A stretch of 64,000 nucleotides of DNA, from positions 1,645,001 through 1,709,000 of the forward strand of contig NZ_CP102409.1 of NCBI RefSeq assembly GCF_024628725.1. Direction: 5' to 3'. Position 1 is the stretch's first letter. Every line of letters starts with the position of its first letter. The notes under the pieces are model-generated. The model saw only the letters and a program-made list of their open reading frames with translations. It ran no database searches and was not told where the DNA came from. The position numbers and the translations under genes are program-made. This document shows, in pieces, positions 8,196 through 15,900 of this stretch. The DNA is from Ruegeria sp. YS9 (lineage in GTDB: Bacteria > Pseudomonadota > Alphaproteobacteria > Rhodobacterales > Rhodobacteraceae).

Positions 8196-9221
8196 TCAGC
8201 TGAACATCGCAGGCAGATCAATTGTGCTGGCCTGACCCAAATCGTCCTTGTGTTCCGCAAGAAAACCATCCGCCGCGTCCCGTCCGGCCTGTTTCAGCTT
8301 ATGCAGAATGACCGGATTGGGCACGGTCTTGGTGGCAACGGACAGGCTGTTCATCAACGCGTCATCCGCAATCATGTGAACCAGAACACGGCTCATCTCT
8401 CCGGAAGTCAGCTTGCCCTCTTTCAGCAACCGTTGGACAAAGCTGATCGCCCGCAACTCGCGAAACAGGGATGAGTTGAAGCTGATCTCGTTGATCCGGT
8501 TCTGGATTTGCTGCGGTGTGACCGGAACTTCGTCGCGCTCCAGCGGATTGATGTTCACGATCACCACGTCATCCGGCAAATCATCGTTGAACAGCGGATA
8601 GAGCGCCGGATTGCCGGTATACCCTCCGTCCCAATAGGCTTCGGTCCGGTTTGTCTTCGGGTCAAAAATCTCAACCGCCTTGAACAGGGTCGGCAAACAG
8701 GCCGAGGCCAGAATAGCCTCCGTGCTGATCTCGTCTCCGGTAAAGACGCGGATCTTGCCGCTGCGTACGCAAGTGGCGCACACAAACAGGCGCGGGCCTT
8801 CTTCCGCGCATATCTCGTCAAAATTGAACCTGTCCACCACCGGCTTCAAGGGGTTGCTGTAGAACGGCCCGTACGCATAGGGCGACACCATCCGCGACCA
8901 CGCATCCCCGATCGAAAACGGCACAGAATATTCCACCGCTTGCGCGATGGCCGCCGGTTCCAGGCCGCGAAACCAGTTGGCAAAACGCATGTCGCCAATA
9001 GCGCCCATGCGCGTCCACAACCCATCCAGGCGCGCCCGCGCGCCTTCGCGCCCGGAATGAACCATACCAGATTTGTAGGCCGCACCGTTCAGCGCCCCTG
9101 CGGAAGTTCCTGTGATGGCAGCGACCTCGATGTCTTCCTCGTCCAAAAGACGATCTAGCACACCCCAGGTGAACGCCCCATGCGCCCCACCTCCTTGCAA
9201 AGCCAGATTGATCCGCTTCAT
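8196..9221 (-). CDS. Patatin-like phospholipase
   Basis: 341 residues of the bacterial patatin family: acyl hydrolases with a Ser-Asp dyad. The oxyanion glycine loop LQGGGAHGAFTWGVLD is at the N-terminus, the nucleophile elbow GTSAG at about residues 39-43, and the Asp motif as WDGGY near the middle. No signal peptide is visible, so it is probably cytoplasmic. In polyhydroxyalkanoate-making bacteria patatins can be granule-associated, and the gene follows 3-hydroxybutyrate dehydrogenase on the same strand; a PHB-related role is only a guess. The ATG has AAGGGG 8 bases upstream, immediately beside an intergenic repeat. Confidence 0.85.
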   Translation of the reverse strand: MKRINLALQGGGAHGAFTWGVLDRLLDEEDIEVAAITGTSAGALNGAAYKSGMVHSGREGARARLDGLWTRMGAIGDMRFANWFRGLEPAAIAQAVEYSVPFSIGDAWSRMVSPYAYGPFYSNPLKPVVDRFNFDEICAEEGPRLFVCATCVRSGKIRVFTGDEISTEAILASACLPTLFKAVEIFDPKTNRTEAYWDGGYTGNPALYPLFNDDLPDDVVIVNINPLERDEVPVTPQQIQNRINEISFNSSLFRELRAISFVQRLLKEGKLTSGEMSRVLVHMIADDALMNSLSVATKTVPNPVILHKLKQAGRDAADGFLAEHKDDLGQASTIDLPAMFS

Positions 9222-9230
9222 ACCGCAACC

Positions 9231-9280
9231 CCTTCATCTTTTTCAAAATACTCCGGGGGTGTGGGGGCAGCGCCCCCACG
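9231..9280 (-). repeat. Roseobacter intergenic repeat, copy A
   Basis: On the minus strand this is a GC hairpin (GTGGGGGC 9261-9268 pairing with GCCCCCAC 9272-9279, loop AGC) followed by a tail reading CCCCCGGAGTATTTTGAAAA then GATGAAG. It lies between the stop of bdhA and the start of the patatin gene. Similar hairpin-plus-tail elements occur at 18852-18930, 59723-59773 and 63523-63574. It may act as a terminator, though the U tract is short. Confidence 0.7.
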
Positions 9281-9285
9281 AAACC

Positions 9286-10059
9286 TCAAAGCGCTGTCCA
9301 GCCGCCATCGACGGAAATCGTGGTTCCGGTGATCTGAGCCGCCGCGTCCGAGCACAGAAAGACAGTCGTTCCACCCAGTTGCTCGACGGTGGCGAACTCC
9401 TTGGACGGTTGCCGTTCCAAAAGAATGTTCTTCACAACGTCCTCACGGCTCATGTTGTATTCTTTCATCGTATCGGGGATCTGCGACTCGACCAGCGGCG
9501 TCAGCACATATCCCGGGCAGATGGCGTTGCAGGTGATCGGCTCTTGCGCGGTTTCCAGCGCTACGGTCTTGGTCATTCCCACCACGCCGTGTTTGGCCGC
9601 AACATATGCCGCCTTGTAAGGGGATGCCGTCAGACCGTGGGCCGAGGCGATGTTCACCACCCGTCCCCAACCCGCCTTGCGCATCATCGGCAACGCGGCC
9701 GCCGTGGTGTGAAAGGCCGAGTTCATGTTGATTGCGATAATCGCGTCCCATTTGTCTACCGGGAATTTGTCGATCGGCGAGACATGCTGAATCCCGGCAT
9801 TGTTCACCAGAATGTCACAAGACCCCGCCTGTTCGATCAAGGATCGGCATTCCTCGCCCTTGGACATGTCGGCCTTGATGTAGCGCGTATTGGTTCCGGT
9901 CTCTTTCGCAATTTCGGCGGCCAGCGCGTGATCTTCATCGCGATCGGTAAAGGAATTCAGAACCACATCGGCACCGGCCTTGGCCAGCTCGCGCGCGACG
10001 CCCAGCCCGATGCCCGAATTTGATCCCGTGATGATTGCCGTTTTGCCGGACAGGCTCAT
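9286..10059 (-). CDS. bdhA: 3-hydroxybutyrate dehydrogenase (SDR family)
   Basis: 257 residues of the classical short-chain dehydrogenase family, oxidising D-3-hydroxybutyrate to acetoacetate with NAD. The cofactor motif TGSNSGIG is at about residues 10-17, with NNAG, catalytic Ser in NIASAHG and YVAAK further on; the C-terminus FLCSDAAAQITGTTISVDGG matches bacterial BdhA. Two ATGs are possible. The one at 10059 is preferred because GAGGGAG sits 8 bases before it but only about 2 before the ATG at 10065. It fits with carbon-storage polymer turnover. Confidence 0.9.
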   Translation of the reverse strand: MSLSGKTAIITGSNSGIGLGVARELAKAGADVVLNSFTDRDEDHALAAEIAKETGTNTRYIKADMSKGEECRSLIEQAGSCDILVNNAGIQHVSPIDKFPVDKWDAIIAINMNSAFHTTAAALPMMRKAGWGRVVNIASAHGLTASPYKAAYVAAKHGVVGMTKTVALETAQEPITCNAICPGYVLTPLVESQIPDTMKEYNMSREDVVKNILLERQPSKEFATVEQLGGTTVFLCSDAAAQITGTTISVDGGWTAL

Positions 10060-10168
10060 GTCCATTCTCCCTCAAGCGTTGATCAGGCGCACCATGCCAT
10101 GCTGCACCTGCAAAGAAAACGGGGAAACACTTCACATTGGAATCCCGGCCTGAGACTTCGCGACGCAC

Positions 10169-10196
10169 AAAAAAACGCCCGCACGAAGCGGGCGTT
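10169..10196 (-). terminator. Rho-independent terminator of the candidate small RNA
   Basis: Perfect 9-bp inverted repeat AACGCCCGC (10174-10182) and GCGGGCGTT (10188-10196) with a 5-base loop; on the minus strand it runs into seven T residues (10175-10169). On the plus strand no T tract follows, so it works for minus-strand transcripts only. Confidence 0.85.
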
Positions 10197-10243
10197 AAGT
10201 TATTGAGGCAGGTTTCATACAGGCAAGAAACCTATCGAGCAGT
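10169..10243 (-). ncRNA. Candidate small RNA of about 75 nt (no family recognised)
   Basis: A complete small-transcript architecture is seen on the minus strand between bdhA and an oppositely oriented ABC gene. There is a sigma70-like promoter at 10278-10250 and a purine (A at 10243) at the expected start. A first stem pairs AGGTTTC with GAAACCT (10233-10227 and 10216-10210) around a 10-nt loop UUGCCUGUAU. A single-stranded linker follows, then a 9-bp GC hairpin and seven U residues. No neighbouring gene needs this terminator: bdhA starts beyond it and the other neighbour reads the opposite way. A 7-codon reading frame (MKPASIT) ends just before the terminator but has no ribosome site. Confidence 0.65.
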
Positions 10244-10249
10244 GCAACC

Positions 10250-10278
10250 TTTATAAGCAATTCTGCGCCTTGGTCCAA
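10250..10278 (-). promoter_or_regulatory. Sigma70-type promoter for the candidate small RNA
   Basis: On the minus strand the -35 box is TTGGAC (10278-10273), then exactly 17 bases, then the -10 box TATAAA (10255-10250). Both boxes are one mismatch or so from consensus with optimal spacing, which is unusual in this GC-rich DNA. It points away from the ABC-transporter gene and toward the terminator at 10169-10196. Confidence 0.65.
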
Positions 10279-10357
10279 GCTAAAAGTTTGATAATAAGAA
10301 AAATCATCACTACGGTGAACACCAACAAAATAAGGCCAGAGCAGGATTGTTTCCAAA

Positions 10358-12175
10358 ATGAGCCCGGATTTTCTCCGTCCGTTTCGATCCCTTTTGGCGG
10401 GAATCGCCAGCATTTTCGTGATCTCCGTCGCCCATGCAGAATCGTCTCATGGCATAGCTATGTACGGGGACCCGGCCCTACCACCGGATTTTGTGTCTCT
10501 CCCATACGCCAACCCGGATGCCCCCAAAGGCGGCAAAGCGGTGTTCGGAAACACGGGCGGCTTTAACAGCCTGAACCCGTTTTTGCAAAAAGGCACCGCG
10601 CCATGGCAGTTGCCTTTCTGGACCCATGAAAGCCTGATGGGGCGATCCTGGGACGAACCTTTCACACTTTACGGGCTGTTAGCCGAATCAGTTGAGACCG
10701 ATCCAGACCGGTCCTGGGTCGAATTCACCCTGCGGGAGGAGGCGCGTTTTTCAGACGGCACCCCGGTCACGGTCGATGATGTGATCTGGTCTTACGAGAC
10801 TTTGGGTACCCAGGGGCATCTGCGCTATCGCGGGCTTTGGGGCAAGATCGACAGTATCGAACAAACCGGCCCGCGTTCGGTGCGGATCACGTTCAATGAG
10901 CCCGACCGAGAGCTTGCGCTGCTGGCCGGGATGCGCCCGATCCTGAAAAAAGCGCAATGGGATGGCAAGGATTTCGCGGATGCACAACTGCATGATGTGC
11001 CGATTGGAACCGGCCCCTATGTGATCGAAAGCTACGAAGCGGGGCGCTTTGTGAATCTGCGACGCAATCCGGACTATTGGGGGACCGACATTCCGTTTCG
11101 CCGCGGCACCATGAACCTTGATGAGCTGCGGATCGAATTCTACGGCGACGGCAGCGTCTTGTTCGAAGCTTTCAAAGCCGGAGAGTTGTCGGCCGTTCGT
11201 GAATTCAATGCCGACAAATGGGACACGCAATACAACTTTCCCGCCGTGCAGCGCGGCGACGTCATCAAGACTGAAATTCCGCATGGAAAACCGTCGGGAA
11301 TGACCGGGTTCGTGATGAACACACGAAAGGCTCCGTTCGACGACTGGCGCGTGCGCGAAGCGCTGATGCTTGCGTTCAACTTCGAGTTCATCAACGACAC
11401 GATAACCGGTGGCGCCCAACCAAGGATCACGTCTTATTTCTCGGGGTCCGACCTTGCCATGCAGCCCGGCCCAGCCCGGGGGCAGGTAAAAGACCTGTTG
11501 CTTCCTTACGCTGACATCCTGTTGCCCGGCACGCTGGAAGGGTATGAACTGCCGAAGGGGGACGGATCGGCCCGGAACAGGGCAAACCTTCGCAAGGCCA
11601 CCAAGCTTTTGAGCGAGGCAGGCTGGACCGTTCAGGACGGCGTACTGCGTAACGAAAATGGTGATGCCTTTCAGGTGACTTTCCTGCTGCAACAGGGCGA
11701 CAGCGAGATGGCAACCGTGGTCGAGATCTATTCCCGCGCGCTGGAACGTCTTGGCATCCAGGTCACGACGGAACAGGTCGACAATGCCCAATATGTCGGG
11801 CGCACGTCTGAACTGGACTTTGACGTCACAACATTCCGCCGGGCGCTTTCCCTGTCTCCTGGCAATGAACAGCGTCTTTATTGGGGCAGCGAAACTGCTG
11901 ATGCCCCCGGCACACGCAACCTGATGGGCGTATCCTCGCCCGCAGTTGATGCCATGATCGATGCCATGCTGGCCTCAAAAACCCGCGAGGACTTTACCGC
12001 CGCCACCCGTGCGCTGGACCGGGTACTGACAGCAGGCCGCTATGTCATCCCGATCTGGAGCTTTGACATCGGACGCATTGCGCATGTCAAAGAACTGAAG
12101 CACCCGAAAACCCTGCCCATCTATGGCGACGGTCCGCAATACATGCCAGAGGTATGGTGGTACGACGCCCGATAG
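10358..12175 (+). CDS. Extracellular solute-binding protein, family 5 (peptide type, YejA-like)
   Basis: 605 residues. A signal peptide covers about 1-27 (cleavage after SVAHA), so the mature protein is periplasmic. Family 5 features include the early YANPDAPKGGKAVFGNTGG block typical of YejA-like proteins, FTLREEARFSDGTPVTVDDV at about 125-145, and GTGPYVIESY. It should bind oligopeptides or related solutes for an ABC importer, but no permease or ATPase genes adjoin it on either side, so it is an orphan here. The gene starts in the AT-richer region carrying the candidate small RNA on the other strand. Confidence 0.9.
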   Translation: MSPDFLRPFRSLLAGIASIFVISVAHAESSHGIAMYGDPALPPDFVSLPYANPDAPKGGKAVFGNTGGFNSLNPFLQKGTAPWQLPFWTHESLMGRSWDEPFTLYGLLAESVETDPDRSWVEFTLREEARFSDGTPVTVDDVIWSYETLGTQGHLRYRGLWGKIDSIEQTGPRSVRITFNEPDRELALLAGMRPILKKAQWDGKDFADAQLHDVPIGTGPYVIESYEAGRFVNLRRNPDYWGTDIPFRRGTMNLDELRIEFYGDGSVLFEAFKAGELSAVREFNADKWDTQYNFPAVQRGDVIKTEIPHGKPSGMTGFVMNTRKAPFDDWRVREALMLAFNFEFINDTITGGAQPRITSYFSGSDLAMQPGPARGQVKDLLLPYADILLPGTLEGYELPKGDGSARNRANLRKATKLLSEAGWTVQDGVLRNENGDAFQVTFLLQQGDSEMATVVEIYSRALERLGIQVTTEQVDNAQYVGRTSELDFDVTTFRRALSLSPGNEQRLYWGSETADAPGTRNLMGVSSPAVDAMIDAMLASKTREDFTAATRALDRVLTAGRYVIPIWSFDIGRIAHVKELKHPKTLPIYGDGPQYMPEVWWYDAR

Positions 12176-12734
12176 AGGCGTGATCCACAGGCCAGCCGAT
12201 GGATATGTGATCCCGGCTGGTCCTTCCAAGCGGGCATTCCAAACGTCGGAGGCTCGAAGCTCCACCTGTTCCGTACAATCTCCGGTCAGAAAGTTTCCAT
12301 CAGTCGGCAAAATTCAGCACATTGCCACGTCATACAAGATATCGTTTGATCGCACACAAACCGCCATAAAGTGCTGCCAACACCATCATCACCGGGTGAT
12401 CCCGCAGGAAACGCCCTCGAACAGTTTTACTCATCCATAAAAATCTGTATATAAACGGCATATTTAGCCGTCAGAAACAGCCGGAGACAGCCCAAGATCC
12501 CGGACTGCCCGGACAATCTGACGCTGGAAACCAAAGAACAAACGGGCCCGCCGCCACTCACACCAAATGTAGGCCCGTCGGCCCGTTGCGGAAACTTCGC
12601 AGCGGGCACAAATCCCCCTCGAAAAAGCGTGGTCCAGCGCTGCGACATTTTGTCATGTCTTACCCTGCGGCACCCTATCCGTACTCTGGTATCGGGGGAG
12701 AGCAGTCCTAATCGTTGCTAAGGGAAGCTCATTG
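12176..12734 (+). other. 560-bp intergenic region without a recognised gene
   Basis: No convincing coding frame or tRNA is seen. A weak promoter-like pair TTTTAC (12425-12430), 17 bases, TATATA (12448-12453) precedes a small hairpin ACGGC/GCCGT (12455-12459, 12467-12471). A second inverted repeat, AACGGGCC (12541-12548) with GGCCCGTT (12580-12587), encloses a 31-base loop. These could form a leader upstream of the small gene at 12735. A 73-codon minus-strand frame at 12427-12648 lacks any family feature and is probably chance. Confidence 0.4.
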
Positions 12735-12974
12735 ATGATGAACTGGACCGATCTTACGAACGACTGGAATGCGGCATGCGAACGCGCAAAGCGGCGTTTC
12801 CCGAACCTGCGTGACAAGGACATGATGCGCGTGTTGAAGGATCGAAAAGGGTTTGAAGCCTATTTGGCCGAACGTCACCAACTTACGATGAACGAGGCGC
12901 ATGAAGAGGTCGAAGATTTCCTGTTCACCGAAGGGCTGAACCGGGAATTCAGCCGAACCGCTTTAGGCAAGTGA
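12735..12974 (+). CDS. Small charged helical protein, function unknown
   Basis: 79 residues, highly charged and predicted mostly helical (NDWNAACERAKRRFPNLRDK..., then AHEEVEDFLF). No Cys, no membrane segment, no known domain recognised. ATG at 12735 follows an AAGGGA about ten bases earlier; a TTG at 12732 and an ATG at 12738 are alternatives. Its last 12 bases overlap the 3' end of the convergent XRE-cupin gene. The size, charge and helical content resemble small stress-associated proteins, but that is only a resemblance. Confidence 0.65.
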   Translation: MMNWTDLTNDWNAACERAKRRFPNLRDKDMMRVLKDRKGFEAYLAERHQLTMNEAHEEVEDFLFTEGLNREFSRTALGK

Positions 12975-13586
12975 TGTGACCCAAAGGATCGTCGCGTCTT
13001 CGTCACTGACGGAAATCACGTTGTGGCCCATGCTGCCGTCGTAATACGCACTGTCCCCTCTGCGCATCTCAACCGGCTCGTAAAACTCGGTGTAAAGCTT
13101 GACGACACCGGTCAGCACATACATGAATTCTTCACCGTCATGGCGCACCCAGCCGTCAAATTCATCCATTGACCTTGCACGGACCCGCGCACGATAGGGC
13201 AGCATTTGTTTCTTGGTCAGGGTTTCGGCCAGCAGCTCGTGTTCATAGGTTGTGGTGGCATGAGCCGTGCCGTCGCCCACACGGGTGATCGCCATGCGTC
13301 CGATCACCTGATCGCGCTGGGGCGGCGTGAACAGTTGCGGAACAGAAATCTCCAGCCCGGTCGCAAGCTTCTTGAGCGCGTCGTAGGTCGGCGACATCTG
13401 CCCGTTTTCAATCTTGCTGAGGGTCGAACGTGCCAATCCGGCCTGACTGGCCGCCTGTTCCAATGTCCATTCCCGCGCTTTGCGCAGCTCTCGCACACGT
13501 GCGCCAAGGTCCAACGGTTCGACTTCGGTATGGGCGCCAGAGTCGCGGGCAATTCGGATCAGAGATTTGGGATCTTGAGTGCTCAT
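12963..13586 (-). CDS. XRE-family regulator with C-terminal cupin domain
   Basis: 207 residues. An HTH_3 DNA-binding domain occupies about 29-83 (VRELRKAREWTLEQAASQAG then LARSTLSKIENGQMSP) and a cupin domain about 125-205 (HDGEEFMYVLTGVVKLY, GDSAYYDGSMGHNV). Such proteins usually sense a small ligand in the cupin and control a neighbouring catabolic or stress gene. The ATG at 13586 is preferred over the more upstream start at 13652, which would overlap the divergent acyl-CoA synthetase. Only 64 bp separate the two genes, so control of the synthetase/DsbA-like operon and of itself is likely. Confidence 0.88.
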   Translation of the reverse strand: MSTQDPKSLIRIARDSGAHTEVEPLDLGARVRELRKAREWTLEQAASQAGLARSTLSKIENGQMSPTYDALKKLATGLEISVPQLFTPPQRDQVIGRMAITRVGDGTAHATTTYEHELLAETLTKKQMLPYRARVRARSMDEFDGWVRHDGEEFMYVLTGVVKLYTEFYEPVEMRRGDSAYYDGSMGHNVISVSDEDATILWVTSLA

Positions 13587-13650
13587 GACCCTTCTATAGG
13601 CCCGGCCAGCCACGCTTGCAACGCGACAGGCGGCGCGATAGCCAGAGGCC

Positions 13651-15168
13651 ATGTTGTCAATCTTCGATCAGGGGTCGCCCGCACCCTGCCCCGCGCCATT
13701 CAATCTGGCGGCTCATGTTCTTGGCCGCGCCGATCACGCGCCGGACAAAGTGGCCTTGTCGGTATTGCGCCCGAATGGCGGGCAGGACTGGACCTATCGC
13801 GATCTGAAAGCAGCCGTGCTGGGCACCGGCGCGGGGTTGCTGCGGGCCGGGTTGAAACCCGGTGATATCGCCCTGATGCGGTTGGGAAACACGGTGGATT
13901 TCCCGATTGCCTATCTGGCGGCAATTGCCGTGGGTATCGTGCCGGTGCCGACATCGTCGCAGCTGACGGAACCCGAAACCGCCAAAATGATCGACGAGCT
14001 TTCTCCGGCGGCCATTCTGCGTGATCCGGGCGTTGCCTGCGCCTCGCATTCCAGGCAGATCGGGCTGGACGCGTTGAAAGCGATGCGAAACCTGCCCCCG
14101 GCAGATTTTGACATGGGCGATCCGGAACGTATGGCCTATGTCGTCTACACCTCTGGAACTTCGGGCAAGCCTCGGGCCGTGGCCCATGCCCATCGGGCAA
14201 TCTGGGCGCGGCAGATGATGGTGGATGGCTGGTATGGTCTACGCGAGACCGACCGGCTGTGTCACGCGGGGGCTTTCAACTGGACCTATACGCTGGGCAC
14301 CGGCCTGATGGATCCATGGACCATGGGGGCAACCGCCCTGATCCCGGAACCCGGCACCGATTTAACGGCCCTGCCAGAGTTGCTGCGCCAGCATGGCGCA
14401 ACGATCTTTGCTGCGGCCCCGGGGGTCTTTCGCAAGTTGGTGCAAGGGCGCAATCGGTTGGAACTGCCAGACCTGCGCCACGGATTGTGCGCGGGTGAGA
14501 AACTGTCGCGCGCCCTGCACGAACAGTGGCTGAACGCCACCGGCACCGAGCTGTTCGAAGCCTACGGCATGTCCGAATGCTCTACTTTCATTTCCTCCAG
14601 CCCGGATCATCCTGCGCGCGGCGACGCATTGGGACAACCGCAACCCGGGCGTCGTGTGGCGATCCTTGGTCCGGACGGTCCGGTGCCACAGGGGCAGGAA
14701 GGCACCATCGCCATTCACCGGTCTGACCCCGGGTTGATGCTGACCTATCTCAACGCACCCGATGAGGTTGAAACGCGGATGCAGGGAGGTTGGTTTCTGA
14801 CCGGCGATCAGGGCGCCATGGCGGTGGATGGCCAGATCAGCTATCTGGGCCGCGACGACGACATGATGAACGCGGGTGGCTATCGCGTGTCCCCGGTCGA
14901 GGTCGAAGCCGCCCTGTCCCGCTTTCCGGGCATCACCCAAGTCGGCGCCGCCGCGGTCGAGGTCAAACCGGACACATTTGTGATCGCGGCCTTCTATACG
15001 GGCCCGGAAAAGCTGGACGATGCGGCCTTGCGCACCTATGTCGAAGCCAACCTGGCGCGGTACAAACAACCCCGCGCCTTCATCCATCTGCCTGCCCTGC
15101 CGACCGGCGGAAACGGCAAACTCCTGCGCCGGGCGCTGCCGGCCTATTTCGAGGCACCAACAAAATGA
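13651..15168 (+). CDS. AMP-forming acyl-CoA synthetase (ANL superfamily)
   Basis: 505 residues. It activates a carboxylic acid to acyl-AMP and then acyl-CoA. The P-loop-like motif YVVYTSGTSGKPRAVAHAH is at about 164-182, the A5 motif EAYGMSECS at about 304-312, the hinge aspartate in TGDQGA, and the C-terminal catalytic Lys in GGNGKLLRR. The organisation is most like benzoate- or aryl-CoA ligases and short/medium acyl-CoA synthetases, but the substrate cannot be set from sequence. It overlaps the DsbA-like gene by ATGA and faces the XRE-cupin regulator across a short shared promoter. Confidence 0.88.
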   Translation: MLSIFDQGSPAPCPAPFNLAAHVLGRADHAPDKVALSVLRPNGGQDWTYRDLKAAVLGTGAGLLRAGLKPGDIALMRLGNTVDFPIAYLAAIAVGIVPVPTSSQLTEPETAKMIDELSPAAILRDPGVACASHSRQIGLDALKAMRNLPPADFDMGDPERMAYVVYTSGTSGKPRAVAHAHRAIWARQMMVDGWYGLRETDRLCHAGAFNWTYTLGTGLMDPWTMGATALIPEPGTDLTALPELLRQHGATIFAAAPGVFRKLVQGRNRLELPDLRHGLCAGEKLSRALHEQWLNATGTELFEAYGMSECSTFISSSPDHPARGDALGQPQPGRRVAILGPDGPVPQGQEGTIAIHRSDPGLMLTYLNAPDEVETRMQGGWFLTGDQGAMAVDGQISYLGRDDDMMNAGGYRVSPVEVEAALSRFPGITQVGAAAVEVKPDTFVIAAFYTGPEKLDDAALRTYVEANLARYKQPRAFIHLPALPTGGNGKLLRRALPAYFEAPTK

Positions 15169-15824
15169 CCCAGACCGTCAAGCTCGACATCCTGTCCGAT
15201 CCGATCTGCCCGTGGTGCTATATCGGCAAGACTCAACTGGACAAGGCACTGGCCAACGCGCCCGACCACCCCTTTGTCATTGAATGGCATCCGTTCCAGT
15301 TGAACCCTGACATGCCGGATGCGGGAATGGATCGGCGCGAGTATCTCGAGCGCAAGTTCGGCGGCAAGGACGGCGCGGTTCGCGCCTATGCGCCGGTGGT
15401 GGAACAGGCCGAAAAGGCAGGTCTGAACATCAACTTCGAGGCCATGGAACGTACCCCCAACACGCTGGACGCCCATCGCCTGATCCATTGGGCTGGCATC
15501 GAAGGCAAGCAGAACGAGGTGGTGGATGCGCTGTTCGACGCCTATTTCGTACAGGGTCGCGACATCGGCGACCACGAGGTGCTGGCCGACATCGCAGACA
15601 GCACCGGAATGGACGCAGCCGTGGTCATGAAGCTGCTGAAATCAGACGCCGACCGCGAGGAAATCCGCAACCGCGATGCTCATTCCCGCAAAATGGGCGT
15701 CAGTTCGGTCCCGACCTTCATCGTCGCCAATCAACACGCAGTTCCCGGCGCCCAACCTCCTGAAATGTGGGAGAAAGTGATCGCTGAAATCATGTCTCAA
15801 CTTGAGGCTTCCCCTGCAGAATAG
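15165..15824 (+). CDS. DsbA-family oxidoreductase (FrnE type)
   Basis: 219 residues with a thioredoxin fold carrying a DsbA-like helical insertion. The redox motif is CPWCY at about residues 16-20, preceded by LDILSDPI; the cis-Pro loop is GVSSVPTF near 180. This layout matches FrnE-type cytoplasmic DsbA proteins and 2-hydroxychromene-2-carboxylate isomerase relatives. There is no signal peptide, so it acts in the cytoplasm. ATG at 15165 overlaps the synthetase stop, coupling the pair. Whether it is a disulfide catalyst or a glutathione-dependent isomerase in an aromatic pathway is open. Confidence 0.88.
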   Translation: MTQTVKLDILSDPICPWCYIGKTQLDKALANAPDHPFVIEWHPFQLNPDMPDAGMDRREYLERKFGGKDGAVRAYAPVVEQAEKAGLNINFEAMERTPNTLDAHRLIHWAGIEGKQNEVVDALFDAYFVQGRDIGDHEVLADIADSTGMDAAVVMKLLKSDADREEIRNRDAHSRKMGVSSVPTFIVANQHAVPGAQPPEMWEKVIAEIMSQLEASPAE

Positions 15825-15900
15825 CACAGAGGTCTGTGCAGTTTTCCAGTCTGGCCTATGCCGACCCGCCGTGATAGCGCGAACGGGTTAGGAGTGCTTC

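Noticed and set aside
10195..10413. 72-codon minus-strand frame ending at the terminator
   Set aside because: It overlaps the start of the ABC binding-protein gene and the promoter of the candidate RNA; no ribosome site and no family.
12427..12648. 73-codon minus-strand frame in the long gap
   Set aside because: No motif, no ribosome site, low-complexity start; judged chance.
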